Assembly: GCA_047967505.1 (NCBI GenBank) | Contig: CM106538.1 | Reading direction: 5' to 3' (one strand) | DNA: 64,000 bases | Source: Dipteris shenzhenensis | Taxonomy: Eukaryota; Polypodiophyta; Polypodiopsida; Gleicheniales | In this document: one piece after another, positions 35,329 to 48,655 of the stretch | How the letters are laid out: every line of letters begins with the position of its first letter | Numbering within the stretch: the stretch's first letter is position 1 | Position numbers and translations under genes: made by a program | Notes under the pieces: model-generated | What the model was told of the DNA's origin: nothing | Seen by the model: only the letters and a program-made list of their open reading frames with translations | The model's database searches: none

Positions 35329-37560
35329 ACACACTTCCCATGACTTATACATGCACAATCAGGATGCCCACACAAATTGCACTAAGATTCCTCCCCCCTC
35401 CCCAACAAACACACACACACACTCCCCATTGCTTGTGACCTTCTCCCCTCCTTTTCCGTCTACTATGGCACGCCTCTGATAGCCTCTCTTGGCATGACAA
35501 CCTTCCCTCCACTGTGCTTGTTGCTAATTTACGCCATGCACCTCTTGCAAGCTTTGTTCTTAGTCAATTTTTTGCTTTCTGGTGCTTCCTTACATAACTG
35601 TTCTGTCCCCCGCTCGTGCCTTGTTGCATGGCTTGCACTTCCCTCCATGATCATTCGATCTACCCCTCCTCAACGTGGTTTGTCTCTGGCTCACAAGTTC
35701 TAGCATGAAGACTTGTCGCTGCCTTCTCCTCCTTCCTCTTCACAATCTGCATGCAGTCGCTCAAGCTTTCCTCCACAACTTTCTCAGCCACTTCCTGTGT
35801 GGCCAAGTCTTACTTCTCAGAGAGAGTCATGAAATTACATGTGGTTTTAAATTTTCTTTTTTTTTAATTAAAAAAACCTTATCACTAAGGTTCTAGTCAA
35901 CCTTTAAGTTGGTTGACCTTTCTTTAGAGAGTTCCCTTTGTCTACCCTCTATTTTTTTCCTAATTCCTTTGATAATATAATGGGTAACAAGAGTACTAGT
36001 TAATACACTCACACATAACGTTAGCATTTAACTTTTAGTTGCAACTTCTTCTCTTAATGATGTCTAACTTATCTTTCATTTTTTATAAATCCGCTATCCC
36101 TTTATCTACTTTATGATTTTTATGGAAATTTTTCTTTTCATTTCCCAATATATCATATATATTTTTATTTTCTTATTTCATTATTTCTATCCTCGATTCC
36201 TTCTTTGAATTCCATTATTAAGTGATTATATATATCTATATATATATATGTATATATACATATATATCCTTCTACTATTTTATAGGTACTCCTTTAGTAA
36301 TTAAAAAAATCGAATTGGTTCCTTATTGTGATGTGCTCTCCCTAACTGTATTTAAACCTTTTAGCTCTAGATCTTAGTTCATAGGAGTAGTTTCACTCTT
36401 TTTTGTTTAGTTGCGCCTTATTTAAATTTTTCTTGATTTTCCTCATTTATATAAAAGTAATTCTTTGTCTTTCTTGCCTTAACTAACTTTTCCCCCCTTA
36501 ACTAACATTTTATGATTTATTAAAAATTTGAAAGGGACCTGTATATAACCTTCTTGTCCCTTCTTAATTTTTTTCTTTGTCTTTTATCCCTTCTTAATTT
36601 TTTGGCAAAATTTGTCATTTATTTATTCATTTAGAGTTTAGTCAATTATATATTCATTTAAAGTTGTCATTTAAAATTTAGCCTAGTTGAAGAGACTCCA
36701 TGCAATTATGCCTTTGCCTAGGCTTTCATTGTCTGTATACTAAGTATGATTTCATTATAACCGCTTTCATTGTTTAAGGATTTATGATTAATAGTCTCAC
36801 TTGGGTGTGGGCTAACCCCCATAATTGCATTCTATTTTATTAAAATGGTGATTCATTCCTTGGTGATTTTAGTATCAATTGTTTATCAATTGTTGTAGAC
36901 TTGGTCATTTTAATATGTTATTATTCCTCTCCAGTCTACAAAATAAAAGTTGAGATTGACTAACCTAAGGGAGTGGATTATCCCACACTTTATTTTTTTC
37001 TTTTAAGGGTGTGGACTACCCCCTGTATTGTCTCACACACTTTTGTGGCCGACTAATGATCGATTTATGACATTGATTATACATACAACATGGTATTTTG
37101 CAAAAAAATGATATTTGTGAATCTAGATGGATGTCTTTGTTCCTAGGTAAAGCAATAATACATCATAGTGAAGCACAACAATACGCTGCATCACTTCCAA
37201 CTCATAGACCCGACAGTATCACTCCACCAAAGTTATTGACTCTCCTGCAAGAATATAAATCCATCTACAATCACTCCAACAACACCAATTTAAAGAGTCA
37301 AGATAAAGGTTGGATACATAGGATTGTCTAATATTACCTCCCATAGAGACCATGATAAGCAGCCATCGTGCATCCAAGAGGGTGGATGCAAACAAGGAAA
37401 TACCATAACGGACATGATCCTCGGTTAACATGTCCCAATGTGGATGTGGAGGTGGAGTAGTAAGCTCCCCACCAAAGGGAAGGTCCAAGAAGATAAAGTC
37501 AGCTTCCCATGAGACAGCCTTCCCCTTTCTTTTAAACTCCCTTCCCTTTGGTCTTGCTTT

Positions 37561-37835
37561 TGTGAATCCATAGAGAAAGCAATGAGGCACAAATGTAAAA
37601 CTTTATTCAAAGAGTGGTTACATATATAGGCAACTGCCTCCATGTTGGTAGATCCCAGATCCACAATCATCTCCATGATTATCTTAATCAGTCACCTCCT
37701 ATGATCACACACCAACCTGACACACCTAATTGATGAGTCACTAGAACCTTCTAGCACACCTACACTCACACACTCCTTGCATAGGACTCCAAGCCCATAG
37801 GCGCACACACACACACACATCAATTTGCCCCTTCA
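37561..37835 (-). repeat. 3' LTR of gag-only element (275 bp)
   Basis: Plus-strand ends are tgtgaatcc and ccccttca. In element orientation it carries GAATAAAGTTTT as a polyadenylation signal and a (TG)n stretch in U3. It pairs with the LTR at 39916. Confidence 0.9.
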
Positions 37836-37846
37836 TTCCCCCCCAC
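37836..37846 (-). other. Polypurine tract of gag-only element
   Basis: On the minus strand GTGGGGGGGAA lies immediately before the 3' LTR, as expected for a plus-strand primer. Confidence 0.75.
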
Positions 37847-38198
37847 AAATTGATGACCTCATCCCTCAGTAGTAGTACATGGGATGCTCCATGGCTTGCC
37901 CACCATCATGTGGCAACACACATGGTCCCAACCTGTGACTCACTCTTAGGATTCTTGGTTTACAATTGGGAGATTGACTATGTATGAAAAGCCCAATGAG
38001 TCCAACAAGGAAAGAATCTCAAAAGACTATCAATCATTTAAGGATGGACTATTCATGGAAGAGAACCATTATTGACCTCACACACACATAACTTAGAAAA
38101 CATATGGATCCTCACCCTTGTCAGAATTGACTTGGGTGTTCTAAGCAGTGAGAGCTTTGAGATTCTCTGGTTCTTCTTCTTCTTCAGTCTCTGCTTCC

Positions 38199-38907
38199 TC
38201 AACAAGATTGGCATCTCTTCTTGGCATAACATTCCTTTTCAAAGTGTCTAAGTTTCCCACAAAAGTTACACTTCATTTTGCTCTTTCCCTTGAATTTGCT
38301 TTTGGCCAAATATGCCCCTTCTTTGTAATATGCCCCTTCTTTGTAATCACTTCTTTGTTTGATCTTTCTTTCCTCTTCCAAGAGGGATGCTTCAATTTCT
38401 ACCAGACTTATCTCTGGTATATTGGTGAGTGTGGTTACAATAATATTATTCAGTGAGACTTCTAGGTAAGATGGCAATTACAATATCTTCATCAAGATTA
38501 AACTTGATGCCAGATAACTACGTCAAAATGCTCTTCATTGAATTTAGATGTGAAGTTATGGACTCCCCTCTATCCAATTTTAAATCAAAGAACTTGATAA
38601 GCAAGCTAAACTTAGAGCATCTCCCCTGTGCTCCAAAGACATGCTCAAGATGAGTCCATGTAGCATGAGCAGTCTCACACCCATCAATGTGATTGATAAA
38701 AGAATCACTCAAACCAAGAGCAATTATAGTAAGTGCTTTTTCCTCTTTGGGAAGCCATGAAGGTTCTCCCTCCCTAGTTGTAGGTTTAGTTTCTTTTCCA
38801 TTTTCCACCTTCCATATTCCCTTTTTCATGAGAATAAACTTCAGTTTTGTTTGCCAAGTGTGGAACCCCTCTCCTTCAAATTTATTTATTTTGAGTTTGG
38901 AAGCCAT
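38199..38907 (-). pseudogene. Copia-type gag of the gag-only element, broken
   Basis: The first frame (38907-38518) starts MASKLKINKFEGEGFHTWQT and contains EKALTIIALGLSDSFINHI, ATWTHLEHVFG and LFDLKLDRGESI-like sequence, typical of a Copia gag (UBN2 type). A TAG stop follows SILT at about 38518. A frameshift near 38475 leads into VVTTLTNIPEISLVEIEASL and the zinc knuckle CNFCGKLRHFEKECYAKKR (near 38240), a C-x2-C-x4-H-x4-C pattern. A small in-frame duplication gives KEGAYYKEGAY. No protease, integrase, reverse transcriptase or RNase H follows; only about 360 non-coding bases separate it from the 3' LTR. Confidence 0.8.
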
Positions 38908-38959
38908 TTTGGGAAGGTCTTACCAATTTAATGGTAGTGTCTAATCCCTTTACAAAAGA

Positions 38960-39160
38960 TCAATCGTTTTGAACAAAGAAATCACCTTCACCATGTAGAT
39001 GCAAATTGCAAGATAAGAATTTAAAAAATCCTACCTGTTTGGCATATGCATATCCAGTTGGCTTCTCCCACAACCTCTCAACTAGGTTCTTCTTTACCTT
39101 GTACTTTGTCTTTGTAGTCTTCTTGGCATTTGAAGAGCTTTGAGAACTTGAAGTTGGCAT
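38960..39160 (-). other. Small Lys/Ser-rich frame in leader of gag-only element
   Basis: A 66-residue frame starting MPTSSSQSSSNAKKTTK lies between primer-binding site and gag. It is basic and low-complexity at the start. It may be chance; no family recognised. Confidence 0.2.
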
Positions 39161-39897
39161 GTTGTCAAGAGATCAACATCAACTAAACTTGGAAGAAAAT
39201 TCTCTGAACTGAAAGGGCACACTTTGAACTGAACTTGGAAGAACAATCTCTGAACTAAACTTTTACTCCTCAAGCATTTAGTGTAGCATCAAAAAACTCC
39301 AAAAAATAGACTAGAAATGCTTGCAGAGAACATGGGAACTTTGGAGGCTTGATACCTCACTTCAAACATCACCAAGCTTGGGGATTTTGCTGCACAATCA
39401 TAGATCTATATGCAAGGAAGACTTAGAACAAACCATAGGTGAAATGGCACATTATATCTCCCGGGGTAGCAGCATCTTCTTCACTTGAGGAAGCTTTATC
39501 TTCTCAGGATTCAACTTGTTTTTTGTTGATTACTCCCTCATCAATGGACCAAATCACTCCTAATCTCTATAGTGGGTAGCTCTAGTAGTAGAGAAAGCAT
39601 GGCTTAGAGGAATTGCAAGGTAAGTGATTGTGGTGAGCAGCATTGCAAAAGTGGTACAAAATAAATAGAGAGGCAGTGCGTGAATATGGCGAGGAGTTTC
39701 ATCAATCCCTCCACTCAAATAAGTTGCCCATATGTAAGGAAGGTCTGGCTGAAGGGGTTTCTCAAACCATTGTGTGGATGGAGAGAACTAAGCTTCCCAA
39801 GGTCAAGGTAGAAGAAGGAGAAATGGGAAGCATTTGGGAAGAAGATGGAATCTATTTGGAATCTACTTGGAATCTCATTCTAGGACTAAGATTCTAA

Positions 39898-39915
39898 CCA
39901 AGCTCTGATACTACA
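39898..39915 (-). other. Primer-binding site of gag-only element
   Basis: The minus strand reads TGTAGTATCAGAGCTTGG, close to the initiator tRNA-Met site TGGTATCAGAGC and directly after the 5' LTR. Confidence 0.75.
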
Positions 39916-40205
39916 TGTGAATCCATAGAGAAATCAATGAGGCACAAATGTAAAACTTTATTCAAAGAGTGGTTACATATATAGGCAACTACCTCCATGT
40001 TGGTAGATCCCAGATCCACAATCATCTCCATGATTATCTCAATCAGTCACCTCCTATGATCACTCACACATCACACCAACCTGACACACCTAACTAATGA
40101 GTCACTAGAACCTTCTAGCACACCTACACTCACACACTCCTTGCATAGGACTCCAAGCCCATAGGCATACACACACACACACACACACATCAATTTGCAC
40201 CTTCA
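39916..40205 (-). repeat. 5' LTR of gag-only element (290 bp)
   Basis: Near-identical to 37561-37835. It is longer by a 9-bp insertion near 40065 and extra CA repeats near 40170-40188. It is flanked on the right by target duplication GCTTT (40206-40210). Confidence 0.9.
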
Positions 40206-43200
40206 GCTTTCACCATGTGTTCATGTATGCCTGTAAACATGGGACTCTTTTGCCCTGTAGCAAAGTCTCTTCCAATTGCAATATAATATGCAACTACATC
40301 CATGCATTGGCTCTCTCCAGAAATAGGAACATCAGCATACATGTGCTCCTTTATGTACACAAACTTTGATGTCCTTTTCACCACATGTTTCCCTGGTACA
40401 ATTTTCATATTTCTAATAGATTGCCCACAAATATTTATATTACTTCTAGCTATATATTAAAGTACACAAGAAAGGTGTACCTTGCACTAGAGGGATCTCA
40501 TTAGTCACATCCTCTTCAAGGAGCTCATAGTATGCCTCTCCAGCATCACCTATAAAACCTGCACCCAAGTTTATTTTTCACTACTACCATGTTACAGTCA
40601 AAAGAGAAGCTTATATGAATGTCTATGTACATGTCCGCTAGATGTCTATTTACCTTTTTGCAGTCACTTGCCTCTTTTTGGACTTGCCTTTATTTTACCT
40701 TGCTAACTACCACCTAAAAGCTCCACTTGTGAGGCTGAGCCCCATTCAAAGTACGAGAATACAAAAAGTCTAGAGGAGAAGCAAACCTGGAACGTCAGCT
40801 TCAGTTGCCCCCCCAAGAACTATAGTCTCTGGCACCAAGTCAGCATTCTTCTTCATCTCTTTCTCTCTCTCGAGCACTTGTCCCTTCTCCGTATCTATCC
40901 ACCAAGGACAAGCTCCCATCTAGAGAGGCTCCGAAGAGCAGATGGATGCATGCATGACTCATCATTTACTGACCGAGCCATAACAGGAATGGAGACAAGA
41001 TGTTCCTTTTCTTTCAGATGAGCAAAGTAACTGGAAAGAAACAATAAAAACATAAGTTTTAAGCATCATAGCACATAAAAATTGTAGCAGTAGTGACAAA
41101 AGGTTTTGAATGATGTATCATTGATATAAAATCCTCTTTACAGCCATATCTTGCAGTTCCACTTTCTTTGAGGCAGTCTTCTCTTCACTCTTATCCCCTT
41201 TGCACTCCAAAGGAAAAAGAAATTTTATTGCCTCAAGTTTGACCTCCTCATAATAATCATACAGAGAGCACTCTGGAGGAATAACCACACTGTGCCCATG
41301 ATATCGTGAAAATCAATAAGAAGCTCTTGAGCCTTCTGACCAATTTTTTCAAGAAGCGCTTCTCTTCGCAGCCAACTGAAACAAGAATTTGAAATTTAAC
41401 ATCAAGAAACAGAAATGAATGTAAGACATATATTAATTTAATAACAACTAAAGGCATACATTCTACATGCGTGATCCCCTAGAGCAAGACCATAAGTTTC
41501 CTTGCTTGCCTCCAGTAAGGACAACCATACTATCTTTGTATGAATGGGGGCATCATACAATGCTAGCATGTTCAATTTATCCAATGTGGCAAAGATGTTG
41601 GGTTCCCACCCAAGAGATAGGACTTTTGCCTGCCATTCATCCCCCAATTTTGGATCAAGTATGTTCAGCATCTAAGGGGAAAGAAGAAATCACACAACTA
41701 TGACATAAGAATCATTGATCACATTCAAACACATAGAATGGAAAATCAACTTGCCTATTTTTTATTCATACACATGAAGTAATGAATTACCTTGCATGTC
41801 CTATCACCATAACAAGCAGCGAGCTCTCCAAGATCCTTCTCCTCAAGCTTCTAAAGCTCTTCCATAGAACAAGTCAATTTTGCTTGCTCAAGCTTCTTGT
41901 TTAATGACTGGGACATTTGAACTTGTCAACCACTAAATAAACATGCGAGTAAAGAAACCTCGCAAATAGAACAACTAACAAGATGCATCAACCAAACAAA
42001 TGTAACTTACATTGTACATCAGTTTCCCAAGGTATCTTTTGCTAAGAGGATACCAAGGCTCACTCCCCTTAGTATATTTTTTCTGTATTTGAAATATTAA
42101 CTTCCTATCCTTATCAGGAAGTTCCTTCATGTAGCTTTCATGATCAACAGAACAAATATTCAAGCAATTAACAAGCTCATCTCTAATAGATGTGACCACC
42201 AATGCATGTGTATTCATGCTGAAATATAAAAGCATGTCAAAACCTATTATAGCCAACAGTCCCAAAGAAGTGAAAACATAAGAAAGATAATTTTGAAGCA
42301 CTTACAAGTTCATTCTTTGCAGGGTAGAAAGCAAAGCTATTTCACTGACTCTTGTTGGATCAATGATAGTACACAAAACCCTATAGTATTTCTCTCTAGT
42401 ATGGGAGTATCTCTCTCTTATCATAGATTGCCATGCAACCATTCAAAGGTTTAACCGTTCGATGGTTTCCCTCCCAGACATAGAACATTCTGTTTGAAAG
42501 ATTCTGATGAGTTTGACTTCCTGATATCTCTACTTCATATTCTTCATTCACAATTCTCCAATTGGGATCCCATTCTTGCATAATGTCCTCAAACACAAAG
42601 GTCTCCTCTCTAGCAAATGTCCAGCATGAAACTATGAAAGCTCCTTTCTCTGGCACATACCCTTCTATTACAAAAGCAGCCTTCAATCCTGACACATCAT
42701 CTCTTAGTCCCCTCACTTTTGCATATGGGATCAGCCGGCATAATGGAATGGGAGGGGACTCAAAGCAACTGAACATTCTAGTTTTTTGCAGAATGTCCTC
42801 TCCTTTATCCAAGTACAATCTATGCTCATGTATTGTCTCTTCTCCAAGAGGTGCAATCTCTGGATGTACAACGTAAGGAACAATCTACATAGATGCCTCA
42901 TCGGGACCTACATGAGTATCTATTTCATCACCCATTGCATTCCCACCTTCTTAGCTCTGCATTTCTTCAAGGACAAGTGGATCCTCTGGAGCTATTAAAT
43001 GTTCAGGAGATTGCTCTCTTCCCTTTCTTTGTTCCACTCTTCTACCACATTTGCTCCCTCCTAATTTTCCTCGACGTGCAGGACTACTTCAAAAAACAAA
43101 GAAGTCTAGCATTAGAAAGTAGTAAACAAATCTGGAAAACATAAACAATTCTTAACTGCAATAAGAGACCACATAAATTTGAAGTAAAAAAGATAGCATT

Positions 43201-43312
43201 CATTCAAATTTTAACAAACTTGCGACACAAAGCATTGCATGCTACTCAGTGGGATGAATGAAACACAATGGGATAGAATGCCAAGCAATGGAATGCATGC
43301 AACTATATGGAT

Positions 43313-45393
43313 CAAAGCCCCATCAATTATCAATGCTAGTAGAAAAGAATGGACATGTAACTAAAGATTGATTTGGCTTTGAGAGCCATTGCATATGGCT
43401 TTGGGTACTACATGCATTCTTCAAGTAGGCAAAACCAGGCCATGGTGCCATGGCCTGGTTTTTTCTACTCCAAGTATGCATATAGTGCGCCACAGCCTCG
43501 TTTTTTCTACTCCAAGTATGCATATAGTACCCAAAGCCATATGCAATGGCTCTCAAAACAAAACTAGTCTACCATGCCTTATCACCCAAATGAAGGCCCA
43601 TGAAAAGCAATGGAAGCTTCAGCACGGCATCTTATTCAACATTGTACACCTCTATCATAGCATGCCATCCATCAATGCAAGCCTCACATATGCAAGTAGA
43701 TGAAAACAATAGCAAGCCCCATCAATGATCAATGCTCCATCAACGATCAATGCCCCATCAATTATCAATGCTCCAATGATCAAAGCCCCATCAATGATCA
43801 ATGCCAGTAGACAAGAATGGAAATGTAACTAAAGATTGCTTTGGCTTTGAGAGCCATTGCATATGGCTTTGGCTACTACATGCATTCTTGGAGTAGGCAA
43901 AACTAGGCCATGGTGCCACGGCCTGGTTTTGTCTACTCCAAGTATGCATATAGTACCCAAAGCTATATGCAATGGCTCTCAAAACAAAACCAATCTGCCA
44001 TGCCTTGTCACCCAAATGAAGGCCCATGAAAAGCAATGGAAGCTTCAGCATGGCATGTTATTCAACATTGCACACACCTCTATCATAGCATGCCATCCAT
44101 CAATGCAAGCCTCACCTTTGCAACAAGCAGATGAAAACCACAACAAGCCCCATTAATGATCAATGCTCCATCAATGATCAATGCCCCATCAATTATCAAT
44201 GCTCAAATGATCAAAGCCCCATCAATGATCAATGCCAGTAGAAAAGAATGGAAATGTAACTTATGATTGCTTTGGCTTTGAGAGCCATTGCATATGGCTA
44301 TGGGTACTATATGCATATTTGGAGTAGACAAAACCAGGCCGTGGCACATGGCTCTCAACACAAATCCAATCAGCCATGTCTTGTCACCCAAATGAAAGCC
44401 CATAAAAAGCAATGGAAGCTGTTATTCAACATTGCACACCTCTATCATGGCATGGCATCCATCAATGCAAGCCTCACACATGCAAGCAGATGAAAATCAC
44501 AGCAAGCCCCATCAATCATCAATGCTCCATCAATGATCAATGCTCCACCAATGATCAAAGTCCCATCAATGATCAATGCTAGTAGAAAATAATGGAAATG
44601 TAACTAAACATTGCTTTGTCTTTGAGAGCCATTGCATATGGCTTTGGCTACTACATGCATACTTGGAGTAGGCAAAACTAGGCCATGGCACCACGGCCTA
44701 GTTTTGCCTACTCCAAGTATGCATATAGTACCCATAGCCATATGCAATGGCTCTCAAAACAAAACCAATCTGCCATGCCTTGTCTGAAAGCCCATGAAAA
44801 GCAATGGAAATCTTAAGCAAGACATGTTATCCAACATTGCACACCTCTATCATGGCATGCCACCCATCAATGCAAGCCTCATGTATGAAAGTAGATGAAA
44901 AGCAAAGCAAGCCCCATCAATGATCAATGCTCCATTAATGATCAATGCCCCATCAATGATCAATGCAAGTAGAAAAGAATGGAAATATAACTAAAGATTG
45001 CTTTGGCTTTGAGAGCCATTGCATATGGCTTTGGCTACTACATCCATTCTTGGAGTAGGAAAAACCAGGCCGTGGCACCATGGCTTGGTTTTGTCTACTT
45101 CAAGTTTTCAAATAGTACCCAAAGCCATATGCAACAAAACCAATCTACCATGTCTTGTCACCCAAATGAAAGCCCATAAAAAGCAATGGAAGCTTTAGCA
45201 CGGCATGTTAGTCAACATTGCACATGGCATGCCATCCATCAATGCAAGCCTCGCATATGCAAGTAGATGAAAAGCAAAGCAAGCCCCATCAATGATCAAT
45301 GCTCCATCAATGATCAATGCCCCATCAATTATCAATGATCCAATGATCAAAGCCCCATCAATGATCAATGCCAACAAAAAATATTGGAAATGT
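43313..45393. repeat. Tandem array with an embedded 132-bp foldback per unit
   Basis: Five units are anchored by gagagccattgcatatggct at 43381, 43849, 44280, 44624 and 45011 (spacings 468, 431, 344 and 387 bp). Each unit has a foldback, a linker (atgaaaagcaatggaagctt, atgccatccatcaatgcaag) and a micro-array of ccatcaatgatcaatgc words. In units 2 (43849-43980) and 4 (44624-44755) the foldback has two 66-base arms with only a handful of mismatches. In unit 1 part of the right arm is duplicated, in unit 3 the right arm is deleted, and in unit 5 it is shortened. The open frames on both strands are repeat-driven, not genes. Confidence 0.9.
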
Positions 45394-45474
45394 AAATACA
45401 GTTGACTCTTTTTTAATATAAACTCGCATTTTTCAAAAAATATGTATAGACTAAGGAAAAAATTGTGCTTCTTA

Positions 45475-45631
45475 GTTTTTGCATTATTAGTGCAAAAAGA
45501 GTTAACCTTTGATTTAGGAAGGATATTTTTTAGAAAGTTAACTTTTGATTTGGGAAGGATTTTGGGGCTCTAATAAAAAATCAAAAAGAAGTCCAAAATT
45601 AATAAAATGCCTGCTATACATACGTGCATGG

Positions 45632-45707
<76 letters not shown>

Positions 45708-45712
45708 CACAC
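45475..45712 (+). repeat. Dispersed repeat copy 2 with (CT)n(CA)n tail
   Basis: It matches 34690-34880 in ordered words (tttttgcattattagtgcaa; acttttgatttgggaag; agtccaaaattaataaaatg). It is followed by about 30 CT repeats (45633-45692) and a CA run to 45712. Confidence 0.6.
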
Positions 45713-46931
45713 GTGAGGACATCACTTGCTTTATCTTCATGCTACCAAAGTCATCACTCATGAACAATTTGAAAGCTCAAAGGTAATTTCAATTGATTTA
45801 AGATACTTCTCAATAGTAGTATTTTTCAATATCTAAGAATGTACTTAAATTTCAATATAATCTTTTTTTCAAATGATGTCGGCGTAATAAGGCACAGAGC
45901 AAAGAGGCCACAATTAAGGTGAGAAGGGTCACTAGAACATGAAAGAAGGTGAGAAGGATTAGAAAGAAGGGTATGAGTAGTTAGTCACTGGTAGACCATA
46001 GACCTTACAAGAACCTTTACAAGGTAATTCTTTATCTAAAGGAACATTCCTGTATGTGCAACATCCCATATTTTCTTTCATTTTCTCAACCTACTGTTCA
46101 TATTTAATTTGCATGTGAGAGTCTATGTGTAGAGAGCATTTGCCATTTGATTTCAATTATTGTAGACACAAAAGGGTGGAGGTCAAAGAGTTTGTCATCA
46201 ATTTTTCATTGTGTGAAAAAGTACAAGTTGTCCAATTGCTATTCTAAAATCTAGGAGCTTCCATTTATAATCTTGGATTTTACATGTTTCATTGGCGATT
46301 ACTTTATTGATGCCAAGATTTATTCTTTTAGATCCAAGGGAAAAATATTTACTATTTCACAAAAAATGACTGCACTATGTGTTCATTTGAAGTCCTACAA
46401 ATCTTATCATAGCAATGACATAATATTCTTGAAGAATGTTCAAACTTCATCCAAATGGATAAAACTTATGTAAGTAAAAACTGATAAAGGAAAATAACAA
46501 AAATATGGCTTTATATATTCATAGCAACCTAGTGCTATGGTTTCTTATCAAAATAAGATGTAATTTGCTTCAAATTAATCTTCCATTGTGGAGTTAAACC
46601 TATTCAGTAGTTCACAAATTTAAATAAAATTGGAAATCCCTTCTTAGATTGGATGTATGGGGACAAAGCATTTTCCAAATGGATAAAACTTATCTAGCAA
46701 GAAAAAGATGAAGGAAAATGATAAAAATACTGCTTCATAGCAACCTACTAATAGAGTTTCTTGCCAAAATAATATGTAATTTGCTTCACCATAATATTTT
46801 CTAGGTATATACAAAAACCTATTCAACAAATTTTGCAAATAAAAGTGGAAATCCCTTCTTAAATTGAATGTATGGGGAGTAAGTATTTCATCTGCTTCCA
46901 CTTGGTTGAAGCTGCACATTAATAATGCATT

Positions 46932-46972
<41 letters not shown>

Positions 46973-47370
46973 ACTCTCTCCCCCCCCCCCAAAGTGAAAG
47001 GATACAAAAAAGCTCCAATTTTAATCCCATTTCATTCCCCCCTTTTTTCTCTCTCATTTAGACACATAAATATATGTCTACTTATAGGACCTATTAATTT
47101 ATGTTATTTGCTCACTTATCAACATGAGTGCACAAAGAAAAACCATGGATTCTATGGTAGAAAATTTTGTAGGTGCCTTGAGGTATTGCTCAAGCAATAC
47201 CATGAACTTTTATATATTGCAAATTATGTCATCAAGTAACTCAAGGGAATGTTTACATGAAGTATGTGAGTATATCATACATTATCACTAAGGACTTTAT
47301 TAATTATATCTCAAATAAATATACAAAAATTTCCTTACATCTAATGAGTTTTTAATTGAATAAAAAAATG
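45713..47370. other. Intergenic DNA with (CT)n at 46934-46971
   Basis: AT-rich and without recognised genes. Two related stretches (46440-46640 and 46670-46870) share cttatcaaaataa, atgtaatttgcttca and ggaaatcccttctta, indicating an old duplication of about 230 bp. A CT run and a C10 run lie at 46934-46990. Confidence 0.5.
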
Positions 47371-47447
47371 TTGCTAGTTTTTGTAAAAAAAGCATTGAGT
47401 TTAGAAAATCAAAATCAAATATTAAATTCCTATTATACCTCTTAACA

Positions 47448-48655
<1,208 letters not shown>

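Larger units (their letters stand above)
33763..37090. other. Intergenic AT-rich DNA
   Basis: No gene recognised. It includes a repeat shared with 45475 (34690-34880), a cluster of palindromic gagaatggcac words (34900-35230), a CT/CA microsatellite, and an AT microsatellite at about 36225-36270. Confidence 0.45.
37561..40205 (-). mobile_element. Complete gag-only Copia-type LTR retrotransposon (TR-GAG-like), 2,645 bp
   Basis: Two LTRs in direct orientation (37561-37835 and 39916-40205), a primer-binding site, a decayed gag with zinc knuckle, a polypurine tract and no pol. Target duplication GCTTT is present on both sides (37556-37560 and 40206-40210). The LTRs differ by about eight substitutions by eye, plus a 9-bp indel and CA-repeat length, suggesting moderate age. 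The size and gag-only content fit TR-GAG elements described in plants, which depend on reverse transcriptase and integrase from other elements. It sits inside an exon of the ParB-like pseudogene. Confidence 0.9.
37100..43085 (-). pseudogene. Decayed multi-exon gene with ParB-like motifs and a possible methyltransferase motif
   Basis: Minus-strand exons with GT-AG borders: 43085-42306, 42218-42011, 41907-41791, 41671-41460, 41375-41142, 41030-40787, 40549-40481, 40412-37338 (containing a retrotransposon), and from 37244. Exon 1 encodes FYVWEGNHRTV followed by SEIALLSTLQRMN, resembling ParB box II (G-x-R/HR) and box III (NLQR). The split exon encodes WEADFIFLDLPFGGE then DARWLLIMVSMGG, resembling a DPPY-type motif IV and the next strand of an amino-methyltransferase. 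ParB-methyltransferase fusions are known in bacteria and phages. Exon 1 has three in-frame stops (one at 42885-42887), exon 3 has one, and exons 5 and 6 have frameshifts, so this copy is dead. The domain calls are inference; the gene itself is unrecognised. Confidence 0.5.

Noticed and set aside
43313-45377. Several 60-104-residue frames with repeated words on both strands
   Set aside because: Generated by the tandem foldback repeat. They are not conserved between units, because indels shift the frame.
43313-45393. CRISPR-like array
   Set aside because: Units are hundreds of bases long and vary in length, without short identical repeats separated by unique spacers, in a eukaryotic genome.
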